A stretch of DNA of 64,000 nucleotides from Streptacidiphilus jiangxiensis (GCF_900109465.1 NZ_FOAZ01000012.1:1-64000), one strand, 5' to 3'. Positions 54,362 to 62,711 are shown, numbered from the stretch's first letter. The notes: generated by a model from the letters alone, not told the origin. Numbers and translations: made by a program.

Positions 54362-54721
54362 GGAGTCAATTCACATGCGCATCCGGGACGACGCTGGCCC
54401 TTTGCGATTGCGTGTCGTGCAGGTTACATGATGCCCGAGATTCCACTCAGTGGATTTTTCAGTCCATCATGTGGACGAGCCAGCTGCGTGCGGCCTTGGG
54501 TGAAGGCCGTGATGGGGACATCCCGTGGGGTGCCGTCCGACTCATCCCAGGGTCAGGGGTATTCGGACGTCCTCGCAAGTCTGCCCGATCGCTGCACTCG
54601 CGAAACAGGGGGTTCATGCGATTGCACTGTGTGAGTAACACCACCTGGAAACCGGCTTCTGGCTTTGGATTCCTCCCTGCGCGCACCGTTCCCGCGGGTG
54701 GGGGCCAGGGCCGACCGCGGC
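54362..54721 (-). promoter_or_regulatory. gltB upstream region with GlnR-like half-site and palindrome
   Basis: No gene is supported in these 360 bp. On the minus strand GTAAC and GACAC are separated by six bases (plus-strand 54412-54427), one mismatch from the GlnR gTnAc-n6-GaAAc unit, about 85 bp above the preferred gltB start. A perfect odd palindrome, TCCACT-C-AGTGGA, occupies 54442-54454. A 36-bp stretch next to the 54361 ATG (54366-54401) recurs at 54844-54879 with about six mismatches. Confidence 0.4.
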
Positions 54722-54847
54722 TCAATCCTTGGGCGGCTTACGGAGTTCGTGCCACTGGTCCCTCAATCCCTTGAGAACCATCAGCAGAACGGACGCCACG
54801 CCTCCGTATTCAAGGACGGCAATCGTCGGAACGCACTGGACGGTCAA
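54722..54847 (-). CDS. Possible small single-TM protein of 41 residues
   Basis: An open frame ending in TGA at 54722-54724 that encodes one hydrophobic helix (TIAVLEYGGVASVLLMVLKG) and a charged tail (LRDQWHELRKPPKD), the pattern of a tiny inward-tailed membrane protein. It lies between the VIT-type transporter gene and gltB on the same strand. The start is unclear: TTG 54847 as given, or an internal GTG or ATG; none has a good ribosome site. It may be a real, conserved short gene missed by gene callers, or chance. I do not know its function. Confidence 0.35.
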   Translation of the reverse strand: MTVQCVPTIAVLEYGGVASVLLMVLKGLRDQWHELRKPPKD

Positions 54848-54901
54848 TTCACCTGCGCGTCCGCGACGACGTCGGCCCCTGATCCTGACCCGGCCACGGC
54901 A

Positions 54902-55639
54902 CTAGCCGATGTGCCCGCCGATCAGGCCACCGAGGACGTAGGTGACGCCCGCGGCGGCGCCGCCCAGGACCAGCTGGCGCAGGCCCGAGAACCACCAGCT
55001 GCGGGCCGTCACCTTGCTGACGACCGCGCCGGCGGCGAACAGGCCGACCACGGAGATCACCAGGGCGGGCACCAGCGAGGTCGCGCCCAGCAGGTACGGC
55101 AGCAGGGGCAGCAGCGCGCCGAGCGCGAACGCCGTGAAGGAGGAGACCGCCGCCACGATCGGGGAGGGCAGGTCGTGCGGGTCGATGCCCATCTCCTCGC
55201 GGGCGTGCACCTCCAGGGCCCGCTCCGGGTCCGCGGAGAGCTGCCGGGCGACCTCGAACGCCAGCGTCGGCTCGACGCCGCGCTCGATGTAGAGCTGCGC
55301 CAGCTCGGCCAGCTCCTCCTGCGGGTTGCGCTCCAGCTCCCGGCGCTCGAGCGCCAGCTCGGCCTGGACCATCTCGCCCTGCGACGCCACCGAGGTGTAC
55401 TCCCCGGCCGCCATCGAGAACGCACCGGCCGCCAGACCGGCCAGGCCGGTCAGCACGATCACGTTGTGACCGGCACTGCCGCCGACGACGCCGGACATGA
55501 GCGCGAAGTTGGACACCAGTCCGTCCATCGCCCCGAACACCGCCGGACGCAGCCAGCCGCCGGTCACGTCGCGGTGGTCGTGCTTGTAGGCCTCGGCGGT
55601 CTCGGCTATGTCCTGGGCGCTCATCGTCATCGTCGTCAC
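54902..55639 (-). CDS. VIT1/CCC1 family iron/manganese transporter
   Basis: A 245-residue inner-membrane protein of the VIT1/CCC1 family, which moves Fe(II) or Mn(II) out of the cytosol in exchange for protons. TM1 contains LRPAVFGAMDGLVSNFALMSG (conserved Asp and Asn). The Glu-rich cytoplasmic metal-binding segment between TM2 and TM3 is EMVQAELALERRELERNPQE through REEMGIDPHDLPSP. Three more TM segments follow, ending GGAAAGVTYVLGGLIGGHIG. ATG 55639. Two palindromes lie in the 95 bp upstream, one an iron-box-like TTAGGC/GCCTAA, suggesting control by a DtxR-family regulator (DmdR). It would protect against iron or manganese excess. Confidence 0.9.
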   Translation of the reverse strand: MTTMTMSAQDIAETAEAYKHDHRDVTGGWLRPAVFGAMDGLVSNFALMSGVVGGSAGHNVIVLTGLAGLAAGAFSMAAGEYTSVASQGEMVQAELALERRELERNPQEELAELAQLYIERGVEPTLAFEVARQLSADPERALEVHAREEMGIDPHDLPSPIVAAVSSFTAFALGALLPLLPYLLGATSLVPALVISVVGLFAAGAVVSKVTARSWWFSGLRQLVLGGAAAGVTYVLGGLIGGHIG

Positions 55640-55677
55640 GCGTAGGAAACTAACGCTCTCATCGCATCATTTCCAGC

Positions 55678-55693
55678 AAGGCAGGACTGCCTT
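55678..55693 (-). promoter_or_regulatory. Palindrome upstream of the VIT transporter gene
   Basis: 7-bp perfect arms AAGGCAG and CTGCCTT with a GA spacer, 39 bp upstream of the start codon. It may be a second regulator site next to the iron-box-like sequence, or overlap the -10/-35 region. Confidence 0.5.
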
Positions 55694-55715
55694 ACCAGCG
55701 CGCTGACCTGCAAAG

Positions 55716-55734
55716 TTAGGCGATGCTTGCCTAA
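55716..55734 (-). promoter_or_regulatory. Candidate DtxR/IdeR/DmdR iron box
   Basis: A 19-bp inverted repeat TTAGGC-GATGCTT-GCCTAA, agreeing at 14 of 19 positions with the actinobacterial iron-box consensus as I recall it. It lies ~77 bp upstream of the VIT gene and overlaps the stop codon of the kinase gene. In this position a DtxR-type regulator could switch the transporter on or off with iron. Confidence 0.6.
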
Positions 55735-57866
55735 TCCGAGGGAGGCGCCAGCGCGACGACGGTGCCCCGCAGCGTTCCTGCGACCCACAGGGAGCCCACC
55801 CGGGCCGGAGCGATCTGCAGCGGGTCACCGCCGACGCCCAGGTCGGCGGCCTGCCGCGCCGCGCCGACCCACAGGAGACGGCCCGTGGCCGCGTCGACGC
55901 AGTAGACGCGGCTGTCCACGAGCACACCGCAGAAGGGGCCGCCCACGAACGCCAGCACGCTCGACGCCCCACCGGGCAGGCGCTGCCGCCACGCCACCCG
56001 GCCGGTGTCCTCCCGGAACGCGACCAGCACGCCGTCGTCGCGGGCCGCCACCACCATGCCGTCCCCGACCGCCATGGGCCCGCGGACGTGCTCCGCGAAG
56101 CTCACCGCCGTGGTCCGCCCGGTGCCCACGTCCAGCAGAGTGCCACCGACCGTCACGCCGTCGGAACCCAGGCCGGACACGAACATCTCGCTCGGGTGCG
56201 AGGCGTCCACCAGGAGATCCTGCGCCGCCCGAAGGTAGTGCTGCGAGCGCCACACGATCCGCCCGGTCGCGCGGTCGATGCCCTCCGATCCGCCGACGTT
56301 CCGCTGCGGGTCGAACTGGAGGGCGACGACCGTCGTGTCCGTCACGGCCACCGGGTTGGCCGCGATCCCGGCGGCGGGGACCTCCCACCGCTCCCGCCCC
56401 GTGCGGGGATCCACCCCGCGCACCGCCCTGGTGTCCACGACCACGACCGGCAGGCCTGCCGGGCCACCCTCCACCTGGAACAGGTCCAGGGCCGGGGTGT
56501 GCACGGTGCGATGCCATCGCACCGATCCCGACAGCGCGTCCAACCCCGTCATCTCCTCGACCACCCCGACCGAGGAGAGCGAGACCGTCACCACGACGTC
56601 ACCCGCGACGGCGATGTCATCCCCACGCCCCGGGTCCAGGGGCCGTGGCACCGTCTTCACCCAGAGCAGGCGACCGGTGCGCGCATCGAGCCGGAGCACC
56701 TGCCCCTCGGCATGACAGATGACGCCGTCCTCAGGCACGGCGACACAGGTCATCGTGCGACTCTCGCTGCCGGCCGAGCCGCCGGGGATCGGCGTCTCCC
56801 ACCGCGCCCAGCCCAGCCGCCCCGCGCCGGGCGTCGGCTCGACGAAAGGCCCGCTCGCGCCGCCCTTCGCGCCCCCGGTAGGGCCCGCGCCCTGAGCGGC
56901 CGACCGGGCCGAGGGGCGGTCCAGCATCAGGACACCCCCGGTCGCGGCGGCGGCGAGCAACGCCACGGCGACCCCGGCACCGAGCCACTGACGGCGGCTC
57001 GGCCGACGCCTCCAAGGCTGCTGGGCCGGCACCGTCAGGTCGCCCCGCGGCTCGGGCGAGCCCAGGACGGCGAGGATCCGCCCCGCGTCGGGCCGCCGGG
57101 CCGGGTCCTTGGCGAGGCACAGGGCGGCGAGATCGCGGACCGACTGCGGCAGGGCGTCGAGATCCGGCTCGCGGTGCACGACCTTGTAGGCGACGACGTA
57201 CGGCGAATCCGAGTCGAAGGGGCCGACGCCCGTCCCCGCGAAGGCGAGGACAGCCCCGAGGGCGAACACGTCGGCGGCGGGGCCCGCCGTGCCCGGGGCC
57301 TGGAACTGCTCCGGGGCCATGTACGGAGGCGTCCCGATCATCTTTCCGGTGGTCGTGAGATGACTGCTCTGCATGCCCCGGGAGATGCCGAAGTCGATCA
57401 CCTTGGGACCGTCCGGGGCCATCAGCACATTGCTCGGCTTGAGGTCGCGATGGACCACCCCGACGCGGTGGATGTCACGCAGTGCCTCGGCCAGACCGTA
57501 GGCCAGCGACCACAGCTGATCGGCCCTCAGCGGCCCATCCCGCTTCACCACCTCGGCCAGAGTGGGCGCGTCGATGAACTCCGTGGCCAACCACGGCGTC
57601 TCCGCCTCGGCGTCGGCATCGACGACGGAGGCCGTGAAGGCGCCGCTCACGGCCCGGGCCGCCGCGACCTCGCGGGCGAAACGAGCCCGGAACGCCTCGT
57701 CGGCGGCGTACTCCGGACGCACCACCTTCAACGCCACCCGGCGCCCCGTCGGGGACTCGGCCAGGTAGACGACGCCCATCCCCCCGCTGCCGATCCGGCG
57801 GTCGATCCGGAAAGCGCCGATCTCCGGCCGCTCCTCCGCCACCTGATCGTTCCCCCTTGCGATCAT
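55731..57866 (-). CDS. Serine/threonine protein kinase with extracytoplasmic PQQ-type beta-propeller
   Basis: A 711-residue membrane kinase of the PknB type. Residues ~18-270 form the kinase: P-loop RRIGSGGMGVVYLAES, Lys in VALKVVRPEY, Glu in the C-helix, catalytic loop VVHRDLKPSNVLM, DFG in KVIDFGISR, and the APE-like segment GTPPYMAPEQF. One TM helix follows at ~300 (QWLGAGVAVALLAAAATGGVL). The outside domain is a WD-like/PQQ beta-propeller with repeats of the type TGRLLWVKTVP, TGRIVWRSQHY and TGRVAWRQRLP, likely sensing or binding a ligand. ATG 57866 follows the ABC gene by 18 bp, so it is probably in the same operon. Target proteins unknown. Confidence 0.92.
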   Translation of the reverse strand: MIARGNDQVAEERPEIGAFRIDRRIGSGGMGVVYLAESPTGRRVALKVVRPEYAADEAFRARFAREVAAARAVSGAFTASVVDADAEAETPWLATEFIDAPTLAEVVKRDGPLRADQLWSLAYGLAEALRDIHRVGVVHRDLKPSNVLMAPDGPKVIDFGISRGMQSSHLTTTGKMIGTPPYMAPEQFQAPGTAGPAADVFALGAVLAFAGTGVGPFDSDSPYVVAYKVVHREPDLDALPQSVRDLAALCLAKDPARRPDAGRILAVLGSPEPRGDLTVPAQQPWRRRPSRRQWLGAGVAVALLAAAATGGVLMLDRPSARSAAQGAGPTGGAKGGASGPFVEPTPGAGRLGWARWETPIPGGSAGSESRTMTCVAVPEDGVICHAEGQVLRLDARTGRLLWVKTVPRPLDPGRGDDIAVAGDVVVTVSLSSVGVVEEMTGLDALSGSVRWHRTVHTPALDLFQVEGGPAGLPVVVVDTRAVRGVDPRTGRERWEVPAAGIAANPVAVTDTTVVALQFDPQRNVGGSEGIDRATGRIVWRSQHYLRAAQDLLVDASHPSEMFVSGLGSDGVTVGGTLLDVGTGRTTAVSFAEHVRGPMAVGDGMVVAARDDGVLVAFREDTGRVAWRQRLPGGASSVLAFVGGPFCGVLVDSRVYCVDAATGRLLWVGAARQAADLGVGGDPLQIAPARVGSLWVAGTLRGTVVALAPPSD

Positions 57867-57884
57867 GGAGGAAACCCTAGCGGG

Positions 57885-58553
57885 TCAGCTCAGGCGCCCG
57901 TCCACCATCTCCAGGACCCGGTCCGCCGCGCTGAGTTGCGCCTTGTCGTGGGTCACCATCACCGTTGCCGTGCCGTGCTCGCGGGTGATCCCGGCCAGCA
58001 GGCCCACGATCTGCTCGCCGCGCTCGTGGTCCAGCGCGGAGGTGGGCTCGTCCACCAGCAGCACCGAAGGCTCGGCGAAGAGGGCTCGGGCTATGTTGAC
58101 GCGCTGGCGTTCGCCGCCGGAGAGCTGGTGCGGGCGGCGGTGCTGCTTGCCGTCGGTGAGGCCGACGGAGGCGAGCAGCGACTGTGCGCGGGGGGCGGCC
58201 GTGCGCGGGTTCTCGCCGCGCAGGTGGGCGACGGCCTGCAGCTGCTCCAGCGCGGTGAGCGAAGCAAGCAGGTTGGACTGCTGGAAGACGATGCCGATGC
58301 GGTCCCGCCGCAGCGCGGTGCGCTGCTTGTCGTTCAGCGCCCCGGCGTCCTGACCGCCGACCAGGACGCGGCCGGAGTCAGGGGTCTGCAGCGTGGCCGC
58401 GACCGCCAGCAGACTGGACTTGCCGGAGCCGGAGGGCCCGACGACCGCGGTGAACTCGCCGGGCGCGACCTCCAGGGAAACACGGTCGAGAGCGGTCAGA
58501 CGGCGGTCGCCGTCGGGGTAGGTCAGGACGACATCGGACAGGACGAGACTCAT
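57885..58553 (-). CDS. ABC transporter ATP-binding protein (MacB/LolD type)
   Basis: A 222-residue ATPase. Walker A VGPSGSGKSSLLAVAATLQ, Q-loop in IGIVFQQSNLLASLTALEQ, signature LSGGERQRVNIARALF, Walker B VLLVDEPTSALDHERG, switch His in MVTHDKAQLSAADRV. The short length without TOBE fits MacB/LolD export systems. It overlaps the permease stop by 4 bp (ATGA) and the kinase gene follows 18 bp after its stop. With the FtsX-like permease it makes a mechanotransmission-type transporter; the cargo is unknown. The kinase is thus probably cotranscribed and the divergent two-component system may control both. Confidence 0.92.
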   Translation of the reverse strand: MSLVLSDVVLTYPDGDRRLTALDRVSLEVAPGEFTAVVGPSGSGKSSLLAVAATLQTPDSGRVLVGGQDAGALNDKQRTALRRDRIGIVFQQSNLLASLTALEQLQAVAHLRGENPRTAAPRAQSLLASVGLTDGKQHRRPHQLSGGERQRVNIARALFAEPSVLLVDEPTSALDHERGEQIVGLLAGITREHGTATVMVTHDKAQLSAADRVLEMVDGRLS

Positions 58554-59623
58554 CGGTTGGCTCCCAGCGCGGTCAGCGGGTCGACGGAGGTGATGCGGCG
58601 GACCGCGAGGGCCGCGCCGGCGAGGCCCAGCAGGACCATGACGACGACGGGGACGGCGATGGTCGCGGCGCCGAGGGTGAAGGGCAGCCCCGTGCCGCCC
58701 AGCAGCGCACCGCCCAGGAAGCCGATCGCCGCGCCGGACAGCGCCCCGACCACGAGCATCGCCAGCGCCTGGGCCAGGGCGTCGCGGACCAGGTAGGCGC
58801 TGGACGCGCCCACGGCCTTGAGCACCGCGATGTCGGGCTTTCGCTGGACCGTCCACACGGTGAAGAAGGCACCGACGACCAGCGCGCTGACCGCGAAGAG
58901 GAAGCCCTGGATCATCTGCAGGCTGCCCTGCTCCGCGGAGTAGCCGTCGATGCCGGCCAGGGCGTCGGAACGCGAGACGGTGTCGGTGTTCTGCGCCTTG
59001 TCCAGCGCGGCGACGTCCGCCGAACCCGGGTCCACCGCCAGGGCGTTGGGCTCCTTGGCGCCCGTCGCCTGCGACCAGGTGTCCGGGGTGGTCCACACGC
59101 TGGCCGCGTGGGCGTAGGAGCGGTCCGTCGTGATCCCGGAGACGGTGAGCGTCTGTCCGCCGACGGAGACCTGGTCGCCGACCTTGATCCTGCTGTCGTC
59201 CGCGACCTTCTGGCCGACGGCGATCTGGCCGTTCTGCGGAGCCGTGCCGGAGACCAGGGGCGGCAGCAGATCCGCCGGGGCGCCGAAGACGGAGACGGAG
59301 GTGGCGCTGCCCGCGCCCGTCAGCCGGGACATGGCCACCCCGAGCGGCTCGACCTTGCCGATGCCGGGAGCGGACCGGAAGGCCTGCTCCTGCTGCGGGC
59401 TGATCGCGCTGTTGCTGAAGGACACCTCGGGCGCCGCGCCCTGGGGTGCGCCGAAGACGACGGACTGCGTCGGCAGCTCGGCGATCGAGGACGAGGCCGC
59501 GGAGGCGAGGCCGCCGGTGAGGCCGTACAGGAAGACCACGAGGGTGGTGATGAGCGTGACGACCGCGCCCATCAGGGCGAAGCGCCCCTTGGCGAAGCGG
59601 ATGTCACGCAGGGCGACGAACAC
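58550..59623 (-). CDS. FtsX/MacB-like ABC transporter permease
   Basis: A 357-residue permease with four TM segments: one near the N-terminus (FALMGAVVTLITTLVVFLYG), a large extracytoplasmic MacB-type domain, and three near the C-terminus (MIQGFLFAVSALVVGAFFTV, LALAMLVVGALSGAAIGFLG and VPVVVMVLLGLAGAALAV), with the coupling segment KPDIAVLKAVGASSAYLVRD. I use GTG 59623, which has GAGGAG at eight bases; the open frame extends to 59839 without support. Overlaps the ATPase gene by ATGA. Divergent from a histidine-kinase gene, a typical arrangement for TCS-controlled ABC exporters. Confidence 0.9.
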   Translation of the reverse strand: MFVALRDIRFAKGRFALMGAVVTLITTLVVFLYGLTGGLASAASSSIAELPTQSVVFGAPQGAAPEVSFSNSAISPQQEQAFRSAPGIGKVEPLGVAMSRLTGAGSATSVSVFGAPADLLPPLVSGTAPQNGQIAVGQKVADDSRIKVGDQVSVGGQTLTVSGITTDRSYAHAASVWTTPDTWSQATGAKEPNALAVDPGSADVAALDKAQNTDTVSRSDALAGIDGYSAEQGSLQMIQGFLFAVSALVVGAFFTVWTVQRKPDIAVLKAVGASSAYLVRDALAQALAMLVVGALSGAAIGFLGGALLGGTGLPFTLGAATIAVPVVVMVLLGLAGAALAVRRITSVDPLTALGANR

Positions 59624-59716
59624 GGTGCGAACTCCTCGAAGCAGGCCGGACGAGCTGACGTCCTCCACGCTCCTTGAAAACAAGGGCCGTGCCATCGTGG
59701 AGACGATGGGTTCCGA

Positions 59717-59734
59717 ATCAATCGAAAGGTTGAT
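59717..59734. promoter_or_regulatory. Imperfect palindrome in the ABC/two-component divergent region
   Basis: ATCAATC-GAAA-GGTTGAT, 7-bp arms with one mismatch, lies between the divergent permease and kinase genes (starts at 59623 and 59781). It is a candidate site for the response regulator to control the ABC operon. Confidence 0.35.
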
Positions 59735-59780
59735 GCCCGATGGACACCGGCCCTCCCCGCCGGGACGTAGGGTCGATGGC

Positions 59781-61124
59781 GTGACCAGCACGCTCTCCAC
59801 CCAGCACGACCCGTCGCGGATGCCCGCGCTGCGGGTCATGCGGGTCGCCCTGCACGCGATGTTCTACGTGCTGCTGGTCCTCGGCTGCATCGGCGGCGGG
59901 GCCACGGCCTGGGTGCTCGGCGCCGGGCTCGGGGCCACCTACGCCATCGGCGGGTTCTTCGCCCGCCCGGAGTCCCCCCGGCGCGACGGCCTGCTCTGGC
60001 TCGCCCTGGTCACGGTGCTCTGGGTGGCCCTGGCCGCCACTTCGCCCGGCGCCGGCTACGTGGCGTTCCCGCTCTACTTCCTCTACCTGCACCTGCTGCC
60101 GCCGCGCTGGTCGGTGCCGGCGGTCGCACTGCTCACCGGCGTCGTCATCGCGGCGCAGTCCACCACCGCCGGCGGGCTGACGGCCGCCAAGGTGATAGGG
60201 CCGTGCGCGGGCGCCGCCGTCGCGGTGCTGACGGCGTACGGCTACGCCGGGCTGTACCGGGAGAGTCGCCGCCGGCAGACCCTGATCGACGACCTGGTCC
60301 GCACCCGCGACGAGCTGGCCGAGTCCCAGCGCGAGGCCGGTCGCCTGGCCGAACGGGCCCGGCTCGCCCGCGAGATCCACGACACCCTCGCCCAGGGGCT
60401 CTCCTCCATCGTGCTGCTGGCCCGCTCCGCCGAGTCGGCACTGCCGCCGGGCGCGGAGACCGCCGCCGGGCGGGTCCGCGAGATCGGGGCCACGGCCTCG
60501 GAGAACCTCGCCGAGGCCCGCCGCTTCGTCGCCGGGCTGACGCCGCCCTCGCTCCAGGACGCCACCCTGCCGGAGGCGCTGCGCCGAGTCACCGCCGGCT
60601 GCGGCCCGGTGCCGGAGGTCGCCTTCCACCTGGACGGGGAGCCCTACCCGCTGCCGGTGGAGGCCGAGGTGGCGCTGCTGCGGCTGACGCAGGAGGCGCT
60701 GGCGAACGTGCAGCGCCACGCCCGTGCGGGGCGGGCCGCCGTCACCCTGGCCTACCTGGACGACCAGGTCACCCTCGACGTCTTCGACGACGGCGTCGGC
60801 TTCAGCCCCGAGTCGGTCGGGGCGATCGGAGCGGCCGGGGGCGCCGGTCCGGGGCGGGCGTCCCGCCCGCGCTTCGGCCTGCACGGCATGCGCGAGCGGA
60901 TGGCCGAGCTCGGCGGCACGCTGACGATCGAGTCCGCCCCCGGCGAGGGCACGGCGGTCGCCGCCGCCATCCCCCTCGACGCCCCGGCCCGCCCGCCCGC
61001 GGCCACCGACCCGTCCCGGCCCGGGCGTCCCGATCCCGCCCAGGCGAATCCCGTCCAGGCGAATCCGGCCCACCCGGATCCCTCCCCGCCCGACCTCTCC
61101 CAGCCCGTGGAGCACGCCTCGTGA
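59781..61124 (+). CDS. Sensor histidine kinase (DesK/NarX type, HisKA_3)
   Basis: A 447-residue membrane sensor kinase. Residues ~25-155 hold 4-5 TM segments (LHAMFYVLLVLGCIGGGATA onward) with little outside loop, followed by a coiled linker (LIDDLVRTRDELAESQREAG). The H-box is ERARLAREIHDTLAQGLSSIV with the phosphorylated His, and the ATPase domain has NVQRHARAG, VFDDGVGF and FGLHGMRERMAELGGTLTIE. The C-terminal ~40 residues are Pro/Ala/Asp-rich with the short repeat PAQANPVQANPAHPDP, probably unstructured. GTG 59781 has no strong ribosome site; an in-frame ATG at 59820 is an alternative. Overlaps its response regulator by GTGA. Confidence 0.92.
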   Translation: MTSTLSTQHDPSRMPALRVMRVALHAMFYVLLVLGCIGGGATAWVLGAGLGATYAIGGFFARPESPRRDGLLWLALVTVLWVALAATSPGAGYVAFPLYFLYLHLLPPRWSVPAVALLTGVVIAAQSTTAGGLTAAKVIGPCAGAAVAVLTAYGYAGLYRESRRRQTLIDDLVRTRDELAESQREAGRLAERARLAREIHDTLAQGLSSIVLLARSAESALPPGAETAAGRVREIGATASENLAEARRFVAGLTPPSLQDATLPEALRRVTAGCGPVPEVAFHLDGEPYPLPVEAEVALLRLTQEALANVQRHARAGRAAVTLAYLDDQVTLDVFDDGVGFSPESVGAIGAAGGAGPGRASRPRFGLHGMRERMAELGGTLTIESAPGEGTAVAAAIPLDAPARPPAATDPSRPGRPDPAQANPVQANPAHPDPSPPDLSQPVEHAS

Positions 61125-61765
61125 TCACCGTCGTCCTGGTCGACGACCACCCGGTCGTCCGGCGTGGCCTGCGGGCCCTGCTGGAGGAGCTGCCCGAGCT
61201 GGAGCCCGTGGGCGAGGCCGCGGACGGCGCCGAGGCGCTGCGGCTGCTGGAGCAGTTCGCGGCCGACGGCCGGCCCCGCCCCGACGTGGTGCTGATGGAT
61301 CTCCAGATGGGCGCCGGCATGAACGGCGTCGAGGCCACCCGGCGGATCACCGCACTGCCCGATCCCCCGGCGGTACTGATCCTCACCACCTACAGCACGG
61401 ACGCGGACATCCTCTCCGCCGTCGAGGCCGGGGCCACGGGCTACCTGCTCAAGGACGCCCCGCCCGAGGAGCTGGCGTCGGCGATCCGTTCCGCCGCCAA
61501 GGGTGACACGGTGCTCGCCCCGCCGGTCGCGGCGCGGCTGCTGGGCCGCTCCCGGCCGGGCCGGCCGGTGCTCTCCCCGCGCGAGCTGGAGATCCTGGAG
61601 CTGCTGGCCGAGGGCCTGCCGAACCGCCAGATCTCCAAGCGCCTGTTCATCAGCGAGGCCACGGTCAAGACGCACCTGGTGCACATCTACGAGAAACTGC
61701 GCGTCGACAGCCGCACCTCCGCGATCGCCGCGGGCATGCAGACGGGGCTGATCCGCGCCCGCTGA
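61121..61765 (+). CDS. LuxR/NarL-family response regulator
   Basis: A 214-residue regulator, partner of the preceding kinase. The receiver domain has VVLVDDHPVVRRGLRALLEE, the phospho-acceptor Asp in DVVLMDLQMGAGMNG, Thr in LILTTYSTD and Lys in YLLKDAPPEEL. The C-terminal LuxR helix-turn-helix is LSPRELEILELLAEGLPNRQI then SKRLFISEATVKTHLVHIYE. GTG 61121 overlaps the kinase stop. With the divergent ABC-permease/ATPase/kinase operon it makes a plausible self-contained envelope stress module; the signal is unknown. Confidence 0.95.
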   Translation: MITVVLVDDHPVVRRGLRALLEELPELEPVGEAADGAEALRLLEQFAADGRPRPDVVLMDLQMGAGMNGVEATRRITALPDPPAVLILTTYSTDADILSAVEAGATGYLLKDAPPEELASAIRSAAKGDTVLAPPVAARLLGRSRPGRPVLSPRELEILELLAEGLPNRQISKRLFISEATVKTHLVHIYEKLRVDSRTSAIAAGMQTGLIRAR

Positions 61766-61803
61766 CGCGCGGGCCCGGTTCAGCCCCGTAGGGCCTGCTC
61801 AGC

Positions 61804-62682
61804 TCATGAGTGCGACGCGCTCGCGCCACCCGAGGCCGGCGGGTTGTTGTGGGCTGTCGGCGAGGCCAGGGCCTCGGCGCTGGCCGAGGGGATGCTCGCC
61901 AGCGGCTTGCCCTTGTTGGCGGCGTCCACCCACGCGGTGAAGTTGGCCGGGGAGATGTCCTGGCTGTTGTAGGTCGGGTAGGCGGAGGTGCCGTTGAGCA
62001 GCACCGTCGGCGTGGAGTTGTAGCCCGACTTGTCGAAGTCCGACTGCACGGCGGTGACCCAACTGCCGAACGTGTTGCCGTTCACGCAGGACTCGAACGA
62101 GGGTGAGTCCAGGCCCGGCACCTGCTTGGCCAGGCTGATCAGGATCGACTTGTCGGCCCAGGCGTCCTCCGTCTCCTGCGGCTGGTTGGCGTAGAGGACG
62201 TCGTGGTAGTTGTGGAAGAGCCCGACGTTCTGGGCGCAGGCCAGCGCGTTGGCCGCGTTCTTCGAGCCCGTGCCGCCGTCGTGGCGGTCGATGAACGAGG
62301 CGATGTGGTACTGGATCTGGATCTTGCCCTGGGCCAGCAGCTGGTTCATCGTCGTCTTCATGCCGGTCTCGAACTGCTCGCAGGCGGGGCAGCGCGGGTC
62401 CTCGTAGATGGTCACCGTGCTGGGCGCGTTGGTCGCCCCGACGGGGATCAGCAGTCGGGTGTTGCCGACGGTTCCGGCCGGTGCGTCCTTGGCCGCGTCG
62501 TAGCTGCTGGAACGGCCGTTCTGCACCACGATGCCGATCACCACGGCGGCCGCGATGACGACCAGGGCCGCGAGGATGACGGTGAGCTGCCGCTTCTTGC
62601 GGGCCGCCGCCTCCTGCTTGGCGCGTTCCTCCTGCATGCGCTCGCGCGCACTGCGCTTGCCGCCATCGTTCTTGTTGCTCAT
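61804..62682 (-). CDS. DsbA-family thiol-disulfide oxidoreductase, membrane-anchored
   Basis: A 292-residue membrane-anchored protein. A basic leader and one TM helix (LTVILAALVVIAAAVVIGIV) place the rest outside the cell. The thioredoxin-like domain starts APSTVTIYEDPRCPACEQFE, with the redox pair Cys98-Cys101 (CPAC), and has the helical insertion of DsbA and the cis-Pro loop (STPTVLLNG). Two more cysteines (ALAC, FESC) could form a second disulphide. It would form disulphides in secreted proteins or reduce them. The tail is Ala/Ser/Pro-rich. ATG 62682. It is followed upstream by a MauE-type membrane protein that probably recycles its electrons. Confidence 0.92.
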   Translation of the reverse strand: MSNKNDGGKRSARERMQEERAKQEAAARKKRQLTVILAALVVIAAAVVIGIVVQNGRSSSYDAAKDAPAGTVGNTRLLIPVGATNAPSTVTIYEDPRCPACEQFETGMKTTMNQLLAQGKIQIQYHIASFIDRHDGGTGSKNAANALACAQNVGLFHNYHDVLYANQPQETEDAWADKSILISLAKQVPGLDSPSFESCVNGNTFGSWVTAVQSDFDKSGYNSTPTVLLNGTSAYPTYNSQDISPANFTAWVDAANKGKPLASIPSASAEALASPTAHNNPPASGGASASHS

Positions 62683-62711
62683 CAGGTCTTCTGTTCTGTC
62701 GGACTGTTGAC

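Noticed and set aside
49718-54634. 1638-residue open frame opposite gltB
   Set aside because: Antisense shadow; gltB has all cofactor motifs and gene order expected.
54277-54774. 165-residue frame in the gltB upstream region
   Set aside because: Starts inside gltB, no ribosome site and no domain; the region looks regulatory.
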